This document shows, one piece after another, positions 35,231-46,104 of a stretch of DNA of 64,000 nucleotides. This DNA comes from Phorcus lineatus. Lineage: Eukaryota > Mollusca > Gastropoda > Trochida > Trochidae. The stretch is from positions 29,053,645 to 29,117,644 of the forward strand of contig OV121088.1 of NCBI GenBank assembly GCA_921293015.1, written 5' to 3'. A program made the translations under genes and the position numbers. The stretch's first letter is position 1. Every line of letters starts with the position of its first letter. The notes under the pieces were generated by a model. That model was not told the DNA's origin and ran no database searches. It saw nothing but the letters and a program-made list of their open reading frames with translations.

Positions 35231-36764
35231 ATTTATTCACATTAATTCAGAACGGATACAGCTTCAGTGGGAGGAAATTTATTCTTCTGAATGAGGACAT
35301 GAAATGAGCTCGGAGGGGTGGAACCACTTTAACACATGTTTGACTGATTTTCTCTTGTCATATCATGCGGAGATGATGCAGGCTCGAACTCAGAACAATA
35401 GGCTTCCCTAATGTTACACTTGTGGAAGGGATATCCTGTATAGGATGTGTATGTATACAAAACATCCTCCCGATATTCAAGAGGGTAATTAAGGAAGGAG
35501 GGGCTTTGTGAGGATACAAGTTTTTGTCTGTAAGAAGGACGGGGTACATGTTCCTTGGGTCAGGATTTAGAGGGAGGGGTTTGGGGAGGATGAAAGCTTA
35601 TTATGTGTACGAGGGATGGGGTAGATACTACTTCGGTTAGGATTTACAGGGTAGGAGGCTTTGTTTGTCAATGCAAATTGGCTTTTGTGGGATGAATTTA
35701 AACTATTCTTGCAGGGGTCTGGCAGGGGGTTCTGGGTAGGATGAGAGGGCTGGATGGTGGGAAGACTTTCAATGGGTCAGGGTTTAGAGGAAAGGTCAAT
35801 GAAAATGAGCATTGGTTAAATAAAGGTTAAATATTTTTCAGGTGCTGAGGATGGATGTTTAGCCTTAATTTTTTGCTTTATGCAAATTGTTTTTAGAAAA
35901 AAATGGTAGAATTGTTTTCAAGAGACAACAGGGTGAAAATGGGTGAAATTGTATGGGAAAGGATGTCAAGGTTTTGTAAGTAAATTGAATTAAGTTATGT
36001 TTTCAGGGTAAAGTTAACTATCTTTTATGGAATAATCAGAGAAAACTTATATAATGTACTTTATTTTGTTGCTACAAAAGAAGTGGACTTGCATTTATAA
36101 TAATGATAAAAATAATGGAAACAGAGTGTGCTGGTCAAAGCAAATTAGTGATTTTGGAAATAAGGGCTGGTTGCCAAGGTACCTGAAATGGATAACATAA
36201 TCTGGACTTAAAGGCAAAGAGGTGTTTGGTTGTTATAGCTTTTTCCAGGATAAATCTAGACTATTCTTTCCGGAGGTAAAGATAGACATTAATCACTTTC
36301 GTGAGTTATACAAAGTGAAGTGGCTTTGAAAGCTGTAATGTTGGTCTTTTTGGGTTTATTGGTCACTGTAGATGCCAGTAGCTTTTAAAGAGGAATATCC
36401 TGCCCTTTAGGGGATGGAGGTGGACCTTTGAATGACCAGGCTTAAGAAACAAGACGTTTTGGCATTGTTAGTGAATTCAAATTATGTTAACGATGTTAGG
36501 TGTGGATGTTGCTGTTGGGTATGGGAGTAGATTTTGACACTTATGTCAGATAATGATAGACTCAGCTTTGTTGGTCAACCCTGATTGCTGTTTCTGAGGA
36601 TAAGTTTAAACTGGGCTTTTAATGGGTAGGGGTGTTGTAAGGTAAGCATAACCTTGCTGAAGGGCAAGACGGAAACTAAAAGTCTAGACATAGGAAAGGA
36701 GGAGGGGTGATGTTTTAGGGTTGCTTAGAAGGAAAATCAGGTTAATGAGCGTGTAGGGTTAAGA

Positions 36765-39072
36765 TTGGACAAGTGTTTGGATCTAGAGGAAGGGAGGTAA
36801 GAGAAAGTTGAGGTCTAATTAAGGTTATAGAACTGGAATGTTAGTTTCATGAGGGTGGGTAGTTAAAATTGGGCAAGTGTTTGGATCTAGAGGAAGGGAG
36901 GTAAATAGAAAGTTGAGGTCTAAAGGTTATAGAACTGGAATGTTAGTTTCATGAGGGTGGGTAGTTAAGCTTTGGCAAGTGTTTGGATCTAGAGGAAGGG
37001 AGGTAAGAGAAAGTTGAGGTCTAATTAAGGTTATAGAACTGGAATGTTAGTTTCATGAGGGTGGGTAGTTAAAATTGGGCAAGTGTTTGGATCTAGAGGA
37101 AGGGAGGTAAATAGAAAGTTGAGGTCTAAAGGTTATAGAACTGGAATGTTAGTTTCATGAGGGTGGGTAGTTAAGCTTTGGCAAGTGTTAGGATCTAGAG
37201 GAAGGGAGGTAAATAGAAAGTTGAGGTCTAAAGGTTATAGAAATGGAATGTTAGTTTCATGAGGGTGTGTGGTTAAGATTAGGCAAGTGTTTGGATCTAG
37301 AGGAAGGGAGGTAAATAGAAAGTTGAGGTCTAAAGGTTATAGAACTGGAATGTTAGTTTCATGAGGGTGGGTAGTTAAGCTTTGGCAAGTGTTAGGATCT
37401 AGAGGAAGGGAGGTAAATAGAAAGTTGAGGTCTAAAGGTTATAGAACTGGAATGTTAGTTTCATGAGGGTGGGTAGTTAAGCTTTTGCAAGTGTTAGGAT
37501 CTAGAGGAAGGGAGGTAAATAGAAAGTTGAGGTCTAAAGGTTATAGAAATGGAATGTTAGTTTCATGAGGGTGGGTGGTTAAGATTAGGCAAGTGTTAGG
37601 ATCTAGAGGAAGGGAGGTAAATAGAAAGTTGAGGTCTAAAGGTTATAGAAATGGAATGTTAGTTTCATGAGGGTGGGTGGTTAAGATTGCGCAAGTGTTT
37701 GGATCTAGAGGAAGGGAGGTAAATAGAAAGTTGAGGTCTAAAGGTTATAGAACTGGAATGTTAGTTTCATGAGGGTGGGTAGTTAAGCTTTGGCAAGTGT
37801 TAGGATCTAGAGGAAGGGAGGTAAATAGAAAGTTGAGGTCTAAAGGTTATAGAAATGGAATGTTAGTTTCATGAGGGTGGGTGGTTAATATTGGGCAAGT
37901 GTTTGGATTTAGAGGAAGGGAGGTAAATAGAAAGTTGAGGTCTAAAGGTTATAGAAATGGAATGTTAGTTTCATGAGGGTGGGTGGTTAAGATTGCGCAA
38001 GTGTTTGGATCTAGAGGAAGGGAGGTAAATAGAAAGTTGAGGTCTAAAGGTTATAGAACTGGAATGTTAGTTTCATGAGGGTGGGTAGTTAAGCTTTGGC
38101 AAGTGTTAGGATCTAGAGGAAGGGAGGTAAATAGAAAGTTGAGGTCTAAAGGTTATAGAAATGGAATGTTAGTTTCATGAGGGTGGGTGGTTAAGATTAG
38201 GCAAGTGTTAGGATCAAGAGGAAGGGAGGTAAATAGAAAGTTGAGGTCTAAAGGTTATAGAAATGGAATGTTAGTTTCATGAGGGTGGGTGGTTAAGATT
38301 GCGCAAGTGTTTGGATCTAGAGGAAGGGAGGTAAATAGAAAGTTGAGGTCTAAAGGTTATAGAACTGGAACGTTAGTTTCATGAGGGTGGAGGGTTAAAA
38401 TTGGGCAAGTGTTTGGATCTAGAGGAAGGCATGCAGGTAAATAGAAAGTTGAGGTCTAAAGGTTATAGAAATGGAACGTTAGTTTCATGAGGGTGGAGGG
38501 TTAAAATTGGGCAAGTGTTTGGATCTAGAGGAAGGCATGCAGGTAAATAGAAAGTTGAGGTCTAAAGGTTATAGAAATGGAACGTTAGTTTCATGAGGGT
38601 GGAGGGTTAAAATTGGGCAAGTGTTTGGATCTAGAGGAAGGCATGCAGGTAAATAGAAAGTTGAGGTCTAAAGGTTATAGAAATGGAACGTTAGTTTCAT
38701 GAGGGTGGAGGGTTAAAATTGGGCAAGTGTTTGGATCTAGAGGAAGGCATGCAGGTAAATAGAAAGTTGAGGTCTAAAGGTTATAGAAATGGAACGTTAG
38801 TTTCATGAGGGTGGAGGGTTAAAATTGGGCAAGTGTTTGGATCTAGAGGAAGGCATGCAGGTAAATAGAAAGTTGAGGTCTAAAGGTTATAGAACTGGAA
38901 CGTTAGTTTCATGAGGGTGGAGGGTTAAAATTGGGCAAGTGTTTGGATCTAGAGGAAGGCATGCAGGTAAATAGAAAGTTGAGGTCTAAAGGTTATAGAA
39001 ATGGAACGTTAGTTTCATGAGGGTGGAGGGTTAAAATTGGGCAAGTGTTTGGATTTAGAGGAAGGCATGTAA
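36765..39072 (+). repeat. Large minisatellite, 102-106 bp unit x 23
   Basis: The word GGATCTAGAGG (or GGATTTAGAGG / GGATCAAGAGG) starts at 36779, 36883, 36985, 37089, 37191 and then every 102 bp to 38415, then every 106 bp to 39051. Three zones are visible: an initial dimer (104+102, present twice), a zone of 102-bp units, and a terminal zone of 106-bp units in which GGGAGGTAAAT is replaced by GGCATGCAGGTAAAT. The + strand is strongly purine-rich. No reading frame spans it. Confidence 0.97.
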
Positions 39073-40754
39073 GGGGATGATTAAGGTGTAAAGGTTACAG
39101 AAATTATTATTATGTTAATATTAGGAAAACTTTATGACATGATTAAGAAAAGTTTCATTACGTCCATTCTAAGGAATATTACAATGATCATTACAAAAAA
39201 GTACTTTCTTTCTTAAGCTTTTAAATTTTTGGTATTGTAAACCTTATTGTAAATGTCAAAAATTACAACTTTAGACAAATATGAAAATCTTGAAAAGACA
39301 ACGGATGTATGTGGAGATGAAGGAAATATGGTTGATGAAGCACATCTCTGGTTTTGGGAGGGATTGCCATGTTAACTGAATTTATTATATTCAGCTGTAA
39401 GGATTTGTGCATGAATAGATACAAAGATGATATTTGAAGATTTAGGAAAGAATTCAATTTGCCATAAAAAGTTCTCCCAGGAAAGGGTCGTTATCAACAA
39501 ATGAGGCCACTTAATGTTTATCTATATACCTTAATTTTTAAAGTAATATTTGTGGAAAAGAAATATAAAATCATGATTTTTTTATTGACACACCAATGAA
39601 ATATTCAATTCAATATCACTTACTTATTTTGGTCAATATACTTTGAGTGATACTTATTTTTTTTATTTTTATTTTTTATTTCCATATTTTTCGTATTTTA
39701 CAATAGATCAAATTGACAACAAGTGCGTTCAAAATACATTAAAGAAAAACAAGGGAAAATAGTTGTCCCATAGAAAGAAATACATATAACATACATTCGT
39801 GATATAAGTGACCGTTAGCATGTTATGAACAGAGTGATAAATAGCGTTACATAAACAAAGACATTATTGAAAGTTTACTTCTATACATCAATCTCTCAGC
39901 ATATATGTATCTCAGTTGTGCTGGTGACAGACATGCAGGGGTTTCTGTGGCCTTAAGCACTTTACAGACATAGTAATAAGTGTTATACTTATATAGATAC
40001 TTATTTTGATATTGTCATGTTCTTGAATGAACAAAACAATGAGAGAACAAAATCTGATGATTAATGTCAGGCATCAAGATAAGATGTTAAAAAAATATCT
40101 TAAGAAAATCTCTTTTAAAAAATCACACTTTTTTTCTGAACATCAGTATTGAATTTTGGCCTCATCTAAACAACAAGACATGTGATGGTTCTCCTAACAC
40201 AATTCAACATCTGTACATCTGTTGCAAGCAAGAGTGTTTGCTTGATTAAAAAACCCAAAAGGATTTTTAAAAAAATACAAATGATGATAACTTGAAGCTC
40301 TTGCGGGACCACCAGCACAGTTTTTCAAGTCTCAAAGATGTAGTGATGCATTGTTGGTGATAGACTGCATTGTGGGTAATAGGCTCCTGACAAGAGTTGG
40401 TTCTTGATGCTGATTGGATGAACTTGAGCTCTGTACAACTCTTATCCTTTTCTTGTAGTAAAAACAATTTGTTTAATTGGAAACTAAATTGAAATAACTA
40501 ACCCAAATCCAAAAGTGAAACAGAAATATGTCTCATTCCCCCATTTCCGATTAAAAGTTAAAAGAAAGCAAAGTTTTTCTTATGTAGTCTGATTTAAAGA
40601 GATCCATTGTAAGTGCAGTAAGGTTTTAAGTGGATATTTGTTTATTACTGTAAATGGTTTAAAACTTTAATTTTTTTTAGAACACTATGGACTATTTCAA
40701 TATAAGATTTTTCTTGATGTGTTATGAAATAACTTAGTGAAAAATTTCTAATGG

Positions 40755-40830
40755 TTAGTTTGACTGTTGATGGTCGAGGTCTGGGTTCAAATCTTGCCAT
40801 ATCTCAACAGTAGTGGTTCAAAAGAACATG
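40755..40830 (+). repeat. Possible tRNA-like SINE fragment
   Basis: GGTCTGGGTTCAAATCTTGCC matches a pol III B box. An A box is not convincing. Listed as a weak candidate only. Confidence 0.2.
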
Positions 40831-40867
40831 TAATAATTCAAGAATGCCATGATCATTACAAAAGCTT

Positions 40868-41090
40868 GAAGGGGCAGTAGCATGTTTTTTTAAATTTTTT
40901 TTTTTTTCAAACTTTCCCCAATAAACAATAGTTAATGCCAAAATATTATCTTCGTAATGTCAAACTCCTCATTTCTCAATCGTCATCTGTTGTCATAGAA
41001 AAAAATTACAAGTACCATGCAAAAACCACTGGCAGCCATTTTTGTGTGAACATCTTTTAACCATTTGAGGTAGGAAAAGGGACTAGTTTG
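40868..41090 (+). repeat. Dispersed repeat, copy B (pairs with 19455-19694)
   Basis: It starts GGGGCAGTAGCATG, then a long T run, then CCCCAATAAACAATAGTTAA, and later ACCACTGGCAGCCATTTTTG. These correspond in order to the reverse complement of the copy before NT5C2 exon 1. It has no ORF. Confidence 0.6.
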
Positions 41091-41324
41091 CTAAATTGAA
41101 CATGCAAGGACCTTCAAAACTTGTTGCTTTTGATATAAAAACATTTTCTTGCAACTGAAAGCATTTATTTTCTTTTTCACGAGATTACTTTTTTTTATAT
41201 GAAAAAAAATGTGCTACGAGTCTTTCAACACTTTCCTTCGATTTGTATTAGCTTAATGCAGATATGCACTTGTATATTAACTAATCATATCTGGTTTGAA
41301 TGTTATTGCAATACGATCCGTATA

Positions 41325-41475
41325 TATCAGTATAACAATATAGCGCTGTAAATACTCGGAAGAAAGGAGTGATGTTTGTCCTTACACCAGAGTAATAATG
41401 TGTGTGGCGCTTTGAGCATGCCCTTGTGTTGTGGTGTCAAGGGCAATATAAATATCGTAATTATTATTTATTTTT
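41325..41475 (+). mobile_element. LINE or SINE 3' tail with ATT microsatellite end
   Basis: The pattern GCGCTTTGAGCATG ... GGCAATATAAATATCGTAAT followed by an ATT-type run resembles the 3' end of CR1/L2-like elements ending in a short microsatellite. A similar end is seen in reverse at 62355-62420. Only the tail appears present. Confidence 0.45.
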
Positions 41476-41741
41476 ATTTTTCTTAAATATTTTTATTCCT
41501 GTTATCTTTCATCTTGATACATCATTTTAGGCATATAGCCTATAGTGTTATCGATAACAGGTGTTTTCTAGAAAGTACATAAGAAAAAAAAAAAGAAGTT
41601 AAAAATAAGAAATTTCATTCACTCACTGAAACATACCCATTCATTACTTATTGTGTAACTACTCCATAACAAGTTTTAAATACATTGCCCATTTTTCCAC
41701 AAATTCATCAAACTTAGACTTATTCCAATATCTGATTTTTT

Positions 41742-43199
41742 CTATATAGTGTAATAATACTTTAATTCTTTCTTAAAAAGTGACAATTTTGGTTTTATCT
41801 TCCTCAACTTACATTTATAAATATGATATTTTGCTAAAAGTAAAATGAGATCAAAAGTATCATCTGGATAAAAAGTGGGAGAACACCCAAAAAGAATCGA
41901 ATCACTTTGTAAATTTATGATACCTGCACGTGTGAACACAGTTCACTTTCAGCCATTTTGAGAAATCTTGCCAAAAAGTATAAGTTGCTCTACAATTCCA
42001 GAAGAGATGAACTATAGATTCAGGTGTTGCTCCACAGAAAGTACAGAGATTATTTTCAACAATATTCATTTTAATCAAGTGGGTTTTTCCAGGCAAAATT
42101 CTGTGAAGCAGTCTGATTTGCAACCATCTTAGTTTCGGATCTGAAGTAGTCTTGAAAGGCTTAATAAACACCTTAAGCCAATTAATATTGATCAAAATTT
42201 TCTCTTCCCATTTTTCAATTAACTTTAGTTTTTCCTTATTCTCAGTCAAACGAAAATAGTAGCTTTTTGATCCTTTTTTACAAGATAGAAGATTTCTAAT
42301 ACATAAACATGTACTATTTTCTAATACAACTTCAGGTGTTTCTTGTATGTTGTATGTCAAGTGTTTTTCTGTATTTATTAACTGTTTTTAAAATTCCATG
42401 AAATTCAAGAAAATTTATCTTGAAAAAAGCATGAGAAAACTGTTCAAGGGACAAAAATTACCATTATCATTCAACAGGCAGGATATATTTAGAATCTCAT
42501 ATTCATGGAACTTTTTATGTTTCAAAGATTTGCCGTCAATAAGTATATTTCTGTTATACAATAAAGGTTCTCTAAGGAAGTCTTCATAGGTACATGGTTT
42601 AGTATTGTAGCTATATTTTGCAAAAGCATTCATTGAGTCTCTCCAAAAATTGTTGTTTAATGATTCTGAAAGTTTCAGTGGAAACTCATTACCAAAGATT
42701 AGTAAGTTTAAATATTGTCGACATTCTTCTTTAAAAAGATCTTTCCACTTCCTATTTAAATCATTACAGAGTAGCTTTCTTATCCATGTTATTTTCAGAG
42801 CATCAATATAAGCATATATATCTATCATTCCAAGCCCTCCTTCTGCTACTGGTTTGCAAACCACTGACCGCTTAATTTTGTCAGGTTTGTTGTCCCAGAG
42901 AAAGCGAAATAAAATTTTGTTTAACTTTTTGAGGAAATCTCTTGGTGGGTTAGGAAGAGTGAGAAATAGAAAATTTAGTTTGGAAATGAGCAATTTTACC
43001 TAGAGGAGTTATGCATGGTTCTTTTCATCCATCGCTTTATAGTTTCTTCTATTTCATAAAGTTTACTTTCAAAATTAAGTTTAACCATCTTGTTACAATC
43101 AACTGAAAAAATTATTCCAAGAATACTAAAATTTTCGGGATTCCAGCGAAGGTTTAAATCTGGTCTGAATTTTACATTAATTATTATATCAATATTCAC
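41742..43199 (-). pseudogene. Broken LINE reverse-transcriptase C-terminal region (L1/Tx1-like)
   Basis: On the - strand, frames at 43199-42996, 42993-42415, 42360-41902 and 41939-41742 read in order as one decayed LINE ORF2 C-terminal half. Recognisable pieces: an ILGIIFS block, LISKLNFLFLTLPNPPRDFL then a WDNKPDKIKR and EGGLGMIDI segment, a LRWLQIRLLHRILPGKTHLI block, and a Cys/His motif CTFC-x7-H-x4-C (CTFCGATPESIVHLFWNC). This order is what I expect of L1/Tx1-type LINEs. The frames are separated by at least two frameshifts and a stop, and the catalytic RT core and endonuclease are missing, so it is a dead 5'-truncated copy. It sits in NT5C2 intron 2, antisense to the gene, about 210 bp before exon 3. 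Confidence 0.8.
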
Positions 43200-43412
43200 A
43201 TATAACCAAAAGAAGAGAAAAGAAATGACAGAGCAAGGAGGATGCTTTCAGACCTTTGTGGAGAGGATAGCCCATAGAATACGTTCGAATCTCGCTAGAG
43301 TTAATATTTAAAATCTTTTGTTTCTCGGAACATGGCCGATTTTAATCAGACTGGTATATCTCCCTACTAATTGTGTTACCTGAGTGTGCTGTAATTCCTG
43401 ATTTGTTTTCAG

Positions 43413-43530
43413 TATACAAGTCTCCAGAATACGAGTCTCTTGGTTTTGACCTGTTGAAGAAGAAGATTGTGGACATCGGTTACCCTGAGGCCATCAACGA
43501 GTTCCAGTATGATCCGTCCTTTCCTATCAG
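43413..43530 (+). CDS. NT5C2: Cytosolic purine 5'-nucleotidase (cN-II), coding exon 3
   Basis: After the acceptor TGTTTTCAG the exon reads, with the carried-over [21 protein letters not shown] then [20 protein letters not shown]. The human protein has [14 protein letters not shown] at the same place directly after DYTLA, then a more variable segment ending SFAYDSTFPTR. Lys/Ser/Tyr-rich VYKSPEYE is a signature of cN-II enzymes. The donor CAG/GTGAGT at 43531 is strong. Two bases carry over to exon 4. Confidence 0.95.
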
Positions 43531-43823
43531 GTGAGTTATCTCCCTTTTAGTACAATTATCTCGACATTTGGGTTATTTATCTCCGTATTAGTTGAGTTAT
43601 ATCTTTTAAGTTTAGTTGTCCCCTCTTTTAGTTGAGTTATTCAACCTTTCAGGTACCCCCCTCCCCTTTTTATATGATCGAGTCATCTCCTGACATTCAC
43701 GTGAGTGAGTGAGTGAGTGAGTGAGTCTTCTAAGTTTAATTAGTTGTCCACTCTTTTAGTTGAGTTATCTCCCCTTTTAGTACAGAGTTAGATTTGGTTC
43801 CATTTGGATGTAGATGTAGAAGT

Positions 43824-43907
43824 TCAAAATTTTTAGTGAGTGAGTGAGTTATTGTTTAACGCTGCTTGGGCAGTATTTCAGCTATTAGAGGCGATCAAAA
43901 TTTTTAG
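43824..43907 (-). mobile_element. 58-bp micro-retroposon with 13-bp target duplication, copy 1
   Basis: The 58-bp insert 43837-43894 begins TGAGTGAGTGAGTTATTG and contains TTTAACGCTGC. It is flanked by exact 13-bp repeats TCAAAATTTTTAG (43824-43836 and 43895-43907). Read on the - strand it ends in a (CTCA)n tail preceded by AGCGTTAAACAATAAC, like the 3' end of the SINE at 31147. It looks like a severely 5'-truncated retroposon copy. Confidence 0.85.
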
Positions 43908-44660
43908 CAACTACTTCAGATTAAAGCTAACACAGACTGTATTCCAGCTGCCATGAAAGATAAGGCTCCCATTTTTTATCATATTCTTCTGTGGCATGGG
44001 CGTGATCCAAACATTTTTTTTTACCAAAATTTGACATTCTGCAATTTAACGTGTAGATAACAAAATATTCAGAAGGTAATGGTCATTATATTTCAAATAG
44101 TTATAGCTTGGACCATCAAGTTCTTGATGTAGAGCGCACTGGCTATTGTCTATATATATTATATATATATACATATATATAATGGCTCCTCCGTATCATT
44201 TGAGCCAATTTCTTATACTATCTATATTCATAATGTCACTATAACTGGTAAGACAAATATTCCTTTGTTTTAAGAAAAGTAGAATATATAGTATCTCCAT
44301 TGTTATTATCTCATGCAAAGAAACCATTGATGAAGATACAAGATTATGAGTGATAACAATATTGTTGAAGGTAAAGGAAGTAAAAACCCGAAAATGAGGG
44401 CCATTGTCTTAATATGTTCTCAAGCACCTGCCTCGTGTATTGCTGACACTATCATATTCCTATGAAAGCAAATATTCCTGCTATAAGAAAAGAGAAGTAG
44501 GTATGTTTTACTGTTAGACAATGAAGAAGCCATTATTTCCTTTATCAAGATATCAAATTTAACTGGTTTGAGTTTTTCTCTGTAAGGCAAACTTTCCATT
44601 TCTTTAGTCTCTGGTCATAAGATTTTAAGAAGAGAAAGAAAAGAAGCTTTTTTCGTTATT

Positions 44661-44847
44661 GCCATGCAGGGATTGGGAAAGGTAGGGGCCATTGGCCATT
44701 TTGCACATTGGCTGAAAAAATGGCCCATCATTATTGGAAATTTTATCATTGCAACGAGGGGGAATGGCCCATTCAAAATTCTGAAAATGTCTAAAAGCCC
44801 TAAAAATGGCCCATTGTCAAAGGTGTCTTTCCCAATCCCTGGCCATG
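44661..44847. mobile_element. Small MITE with CAGGGATTGGGAAAG inverted ends
   Basis: The element 44667-44841 (175 bp) starts CAGGGATTGGGAAAGG and ends CTTTCCCAATCCCTG. GCCATG flanks it on both sides (44661-44666, 44842-44847). The interior contains repeated ATGGCCCAT words. The CAGGG start resembles hAT ends, but the visible duplication is 6 bp, not 8. A 65-codon frame spanning it is spurious. Confidence 0.8.
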
Positions 44848-45934
44848 TAACAGTTCTCTGAACTGAAATTATTTATACCAAGCCGTGTTTGTCCAAATGC
44901 TATTTTTGAAACAGTAATTTGTTTTCGATTTTCTATGGCATTCCTAATATGAGGATAGTGAGACTATGTGATATTGTTTTAATTTGAGAAAAATACATTT
45001 AAATTTTTCACTTTCAGGATTTATAATTTTTATTGTAATCAGTTTTTGAGTTAACTTTATGTTTTGGGCAACCATTAAATTGAGGCATTTCATTTTGAAA
45101 TGTTCATAATTCAAGGAAATAGAGAAGTTGTGTGACTAGTATTTTCCTGACATTTTGTTCATCTCTTGAAAAGACTTTGAAACTTTTGTTTTTGTTAATT
45201 TGATCCATGGTTTGGAATTATTTCAGTACTGAGTTCATCGAATAACACCTTTGAACTACATGGATCGTTTGTTAGGAAATCTGCAATGATAATAGAATTT
45301 ATTTAATATTTTCATATATTTATTTCTTTTTCTATGTTTACCTTAGTTATCATCTTATGTCCCTTCAAATATGAATTAAAACAATAATTCAAAGATCATA
45401 AAAAAAGAGAAAACAAATAACAGAAATTATATGAAATAACAATAAAAGTCTTTTTTTAATGCTTGATGCAATATTCTAACCTAGCTTTTTATAAAATGCA
45501 TCCGAAACCGTTTGAAGAAAGAAAGAATATCTGTTTCATTTAAGCAGAAATGTTTAAAACAAAAATCTTGAACACGTTTCTTGTTTTAAAATATTTCATT
45601 GCAATTTCCTTTTTCCTGACATCAACATGTTCCAAACGAAGCTAATTTATTATGCAAGGATCCTCTATTTTAAAATTCTAAATCAAAACCATATTTCGAG
45701 GAATATGAATATCATACGACTCGTAGCTGAACTCAAACTCTCCCAGTTTAACATTTACTTGATGCTGGAATTGAGTCCATATGGGGGGAATCAGAGTATA
45801 AACTTATCAATACCATAAATTGTAAGAGAGGGATAGAGAGATATATTGTTGAGAGACTGAATGAGACATTAAAGCAAAGGAAAAATAGATAGACATAGAG
45901 GAGACAGTTAAAGAGGAAGGGAAGACTACAAAGT

Positions 45935-45936
<2 letters not shown>

Positions 45937-46025
<89 letters not shown>

Positions 46026-46104
46026 CAGAGAGAGACAGACAGAGACAGAGAGACGGACAGACAGACAGAGAGACACACACAGAGACAGAGACAGAGAGAG
46101 AGAG
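45937..46104 (+). repeat. (GA)n and GACAGA microsatellite
   Basis: A pure GA run of about 70 bases grades into GACAGA and GACAGACAGA units. The - strand produces Ser/Leu-rich frames (110 and 89 codons) that are not genes. Confidence 0.97.

Larger units (their letters stand above)
20690..43412 (+). other. NT5C2: NT5C2 intron 2, about 22.7 kb
   Basis: Bounded by the donor GCAG/GTACT and the acceptor ATTTGTTTTCAG. No NT5C2 residues are missing between the flanking exons (DYTLA joins directly to VYKSPEYE). The intron holds the 36.8-39.1 kb minisatellite, a tRNA-derived SINE, several MITE-like elements and a broken LINE, listed separately. Unlisted stretches (about 22.3-26.4, 29.9-31.1, 34-35.1, 39.1-40.8 kb) show only AT-rich DNA with chance frames. 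Confidence 0.85.

Noticed and set aside
44664..44861. 65-codon frame
   Set aside because: Lies entirely across a 175-bp MITE with inverted ends.
45748..46080. Ser/Leu-rich 110- and 89-codon frames on the - strand
   Set aside because: They are translations of a GA/GACAGA microsatellite.
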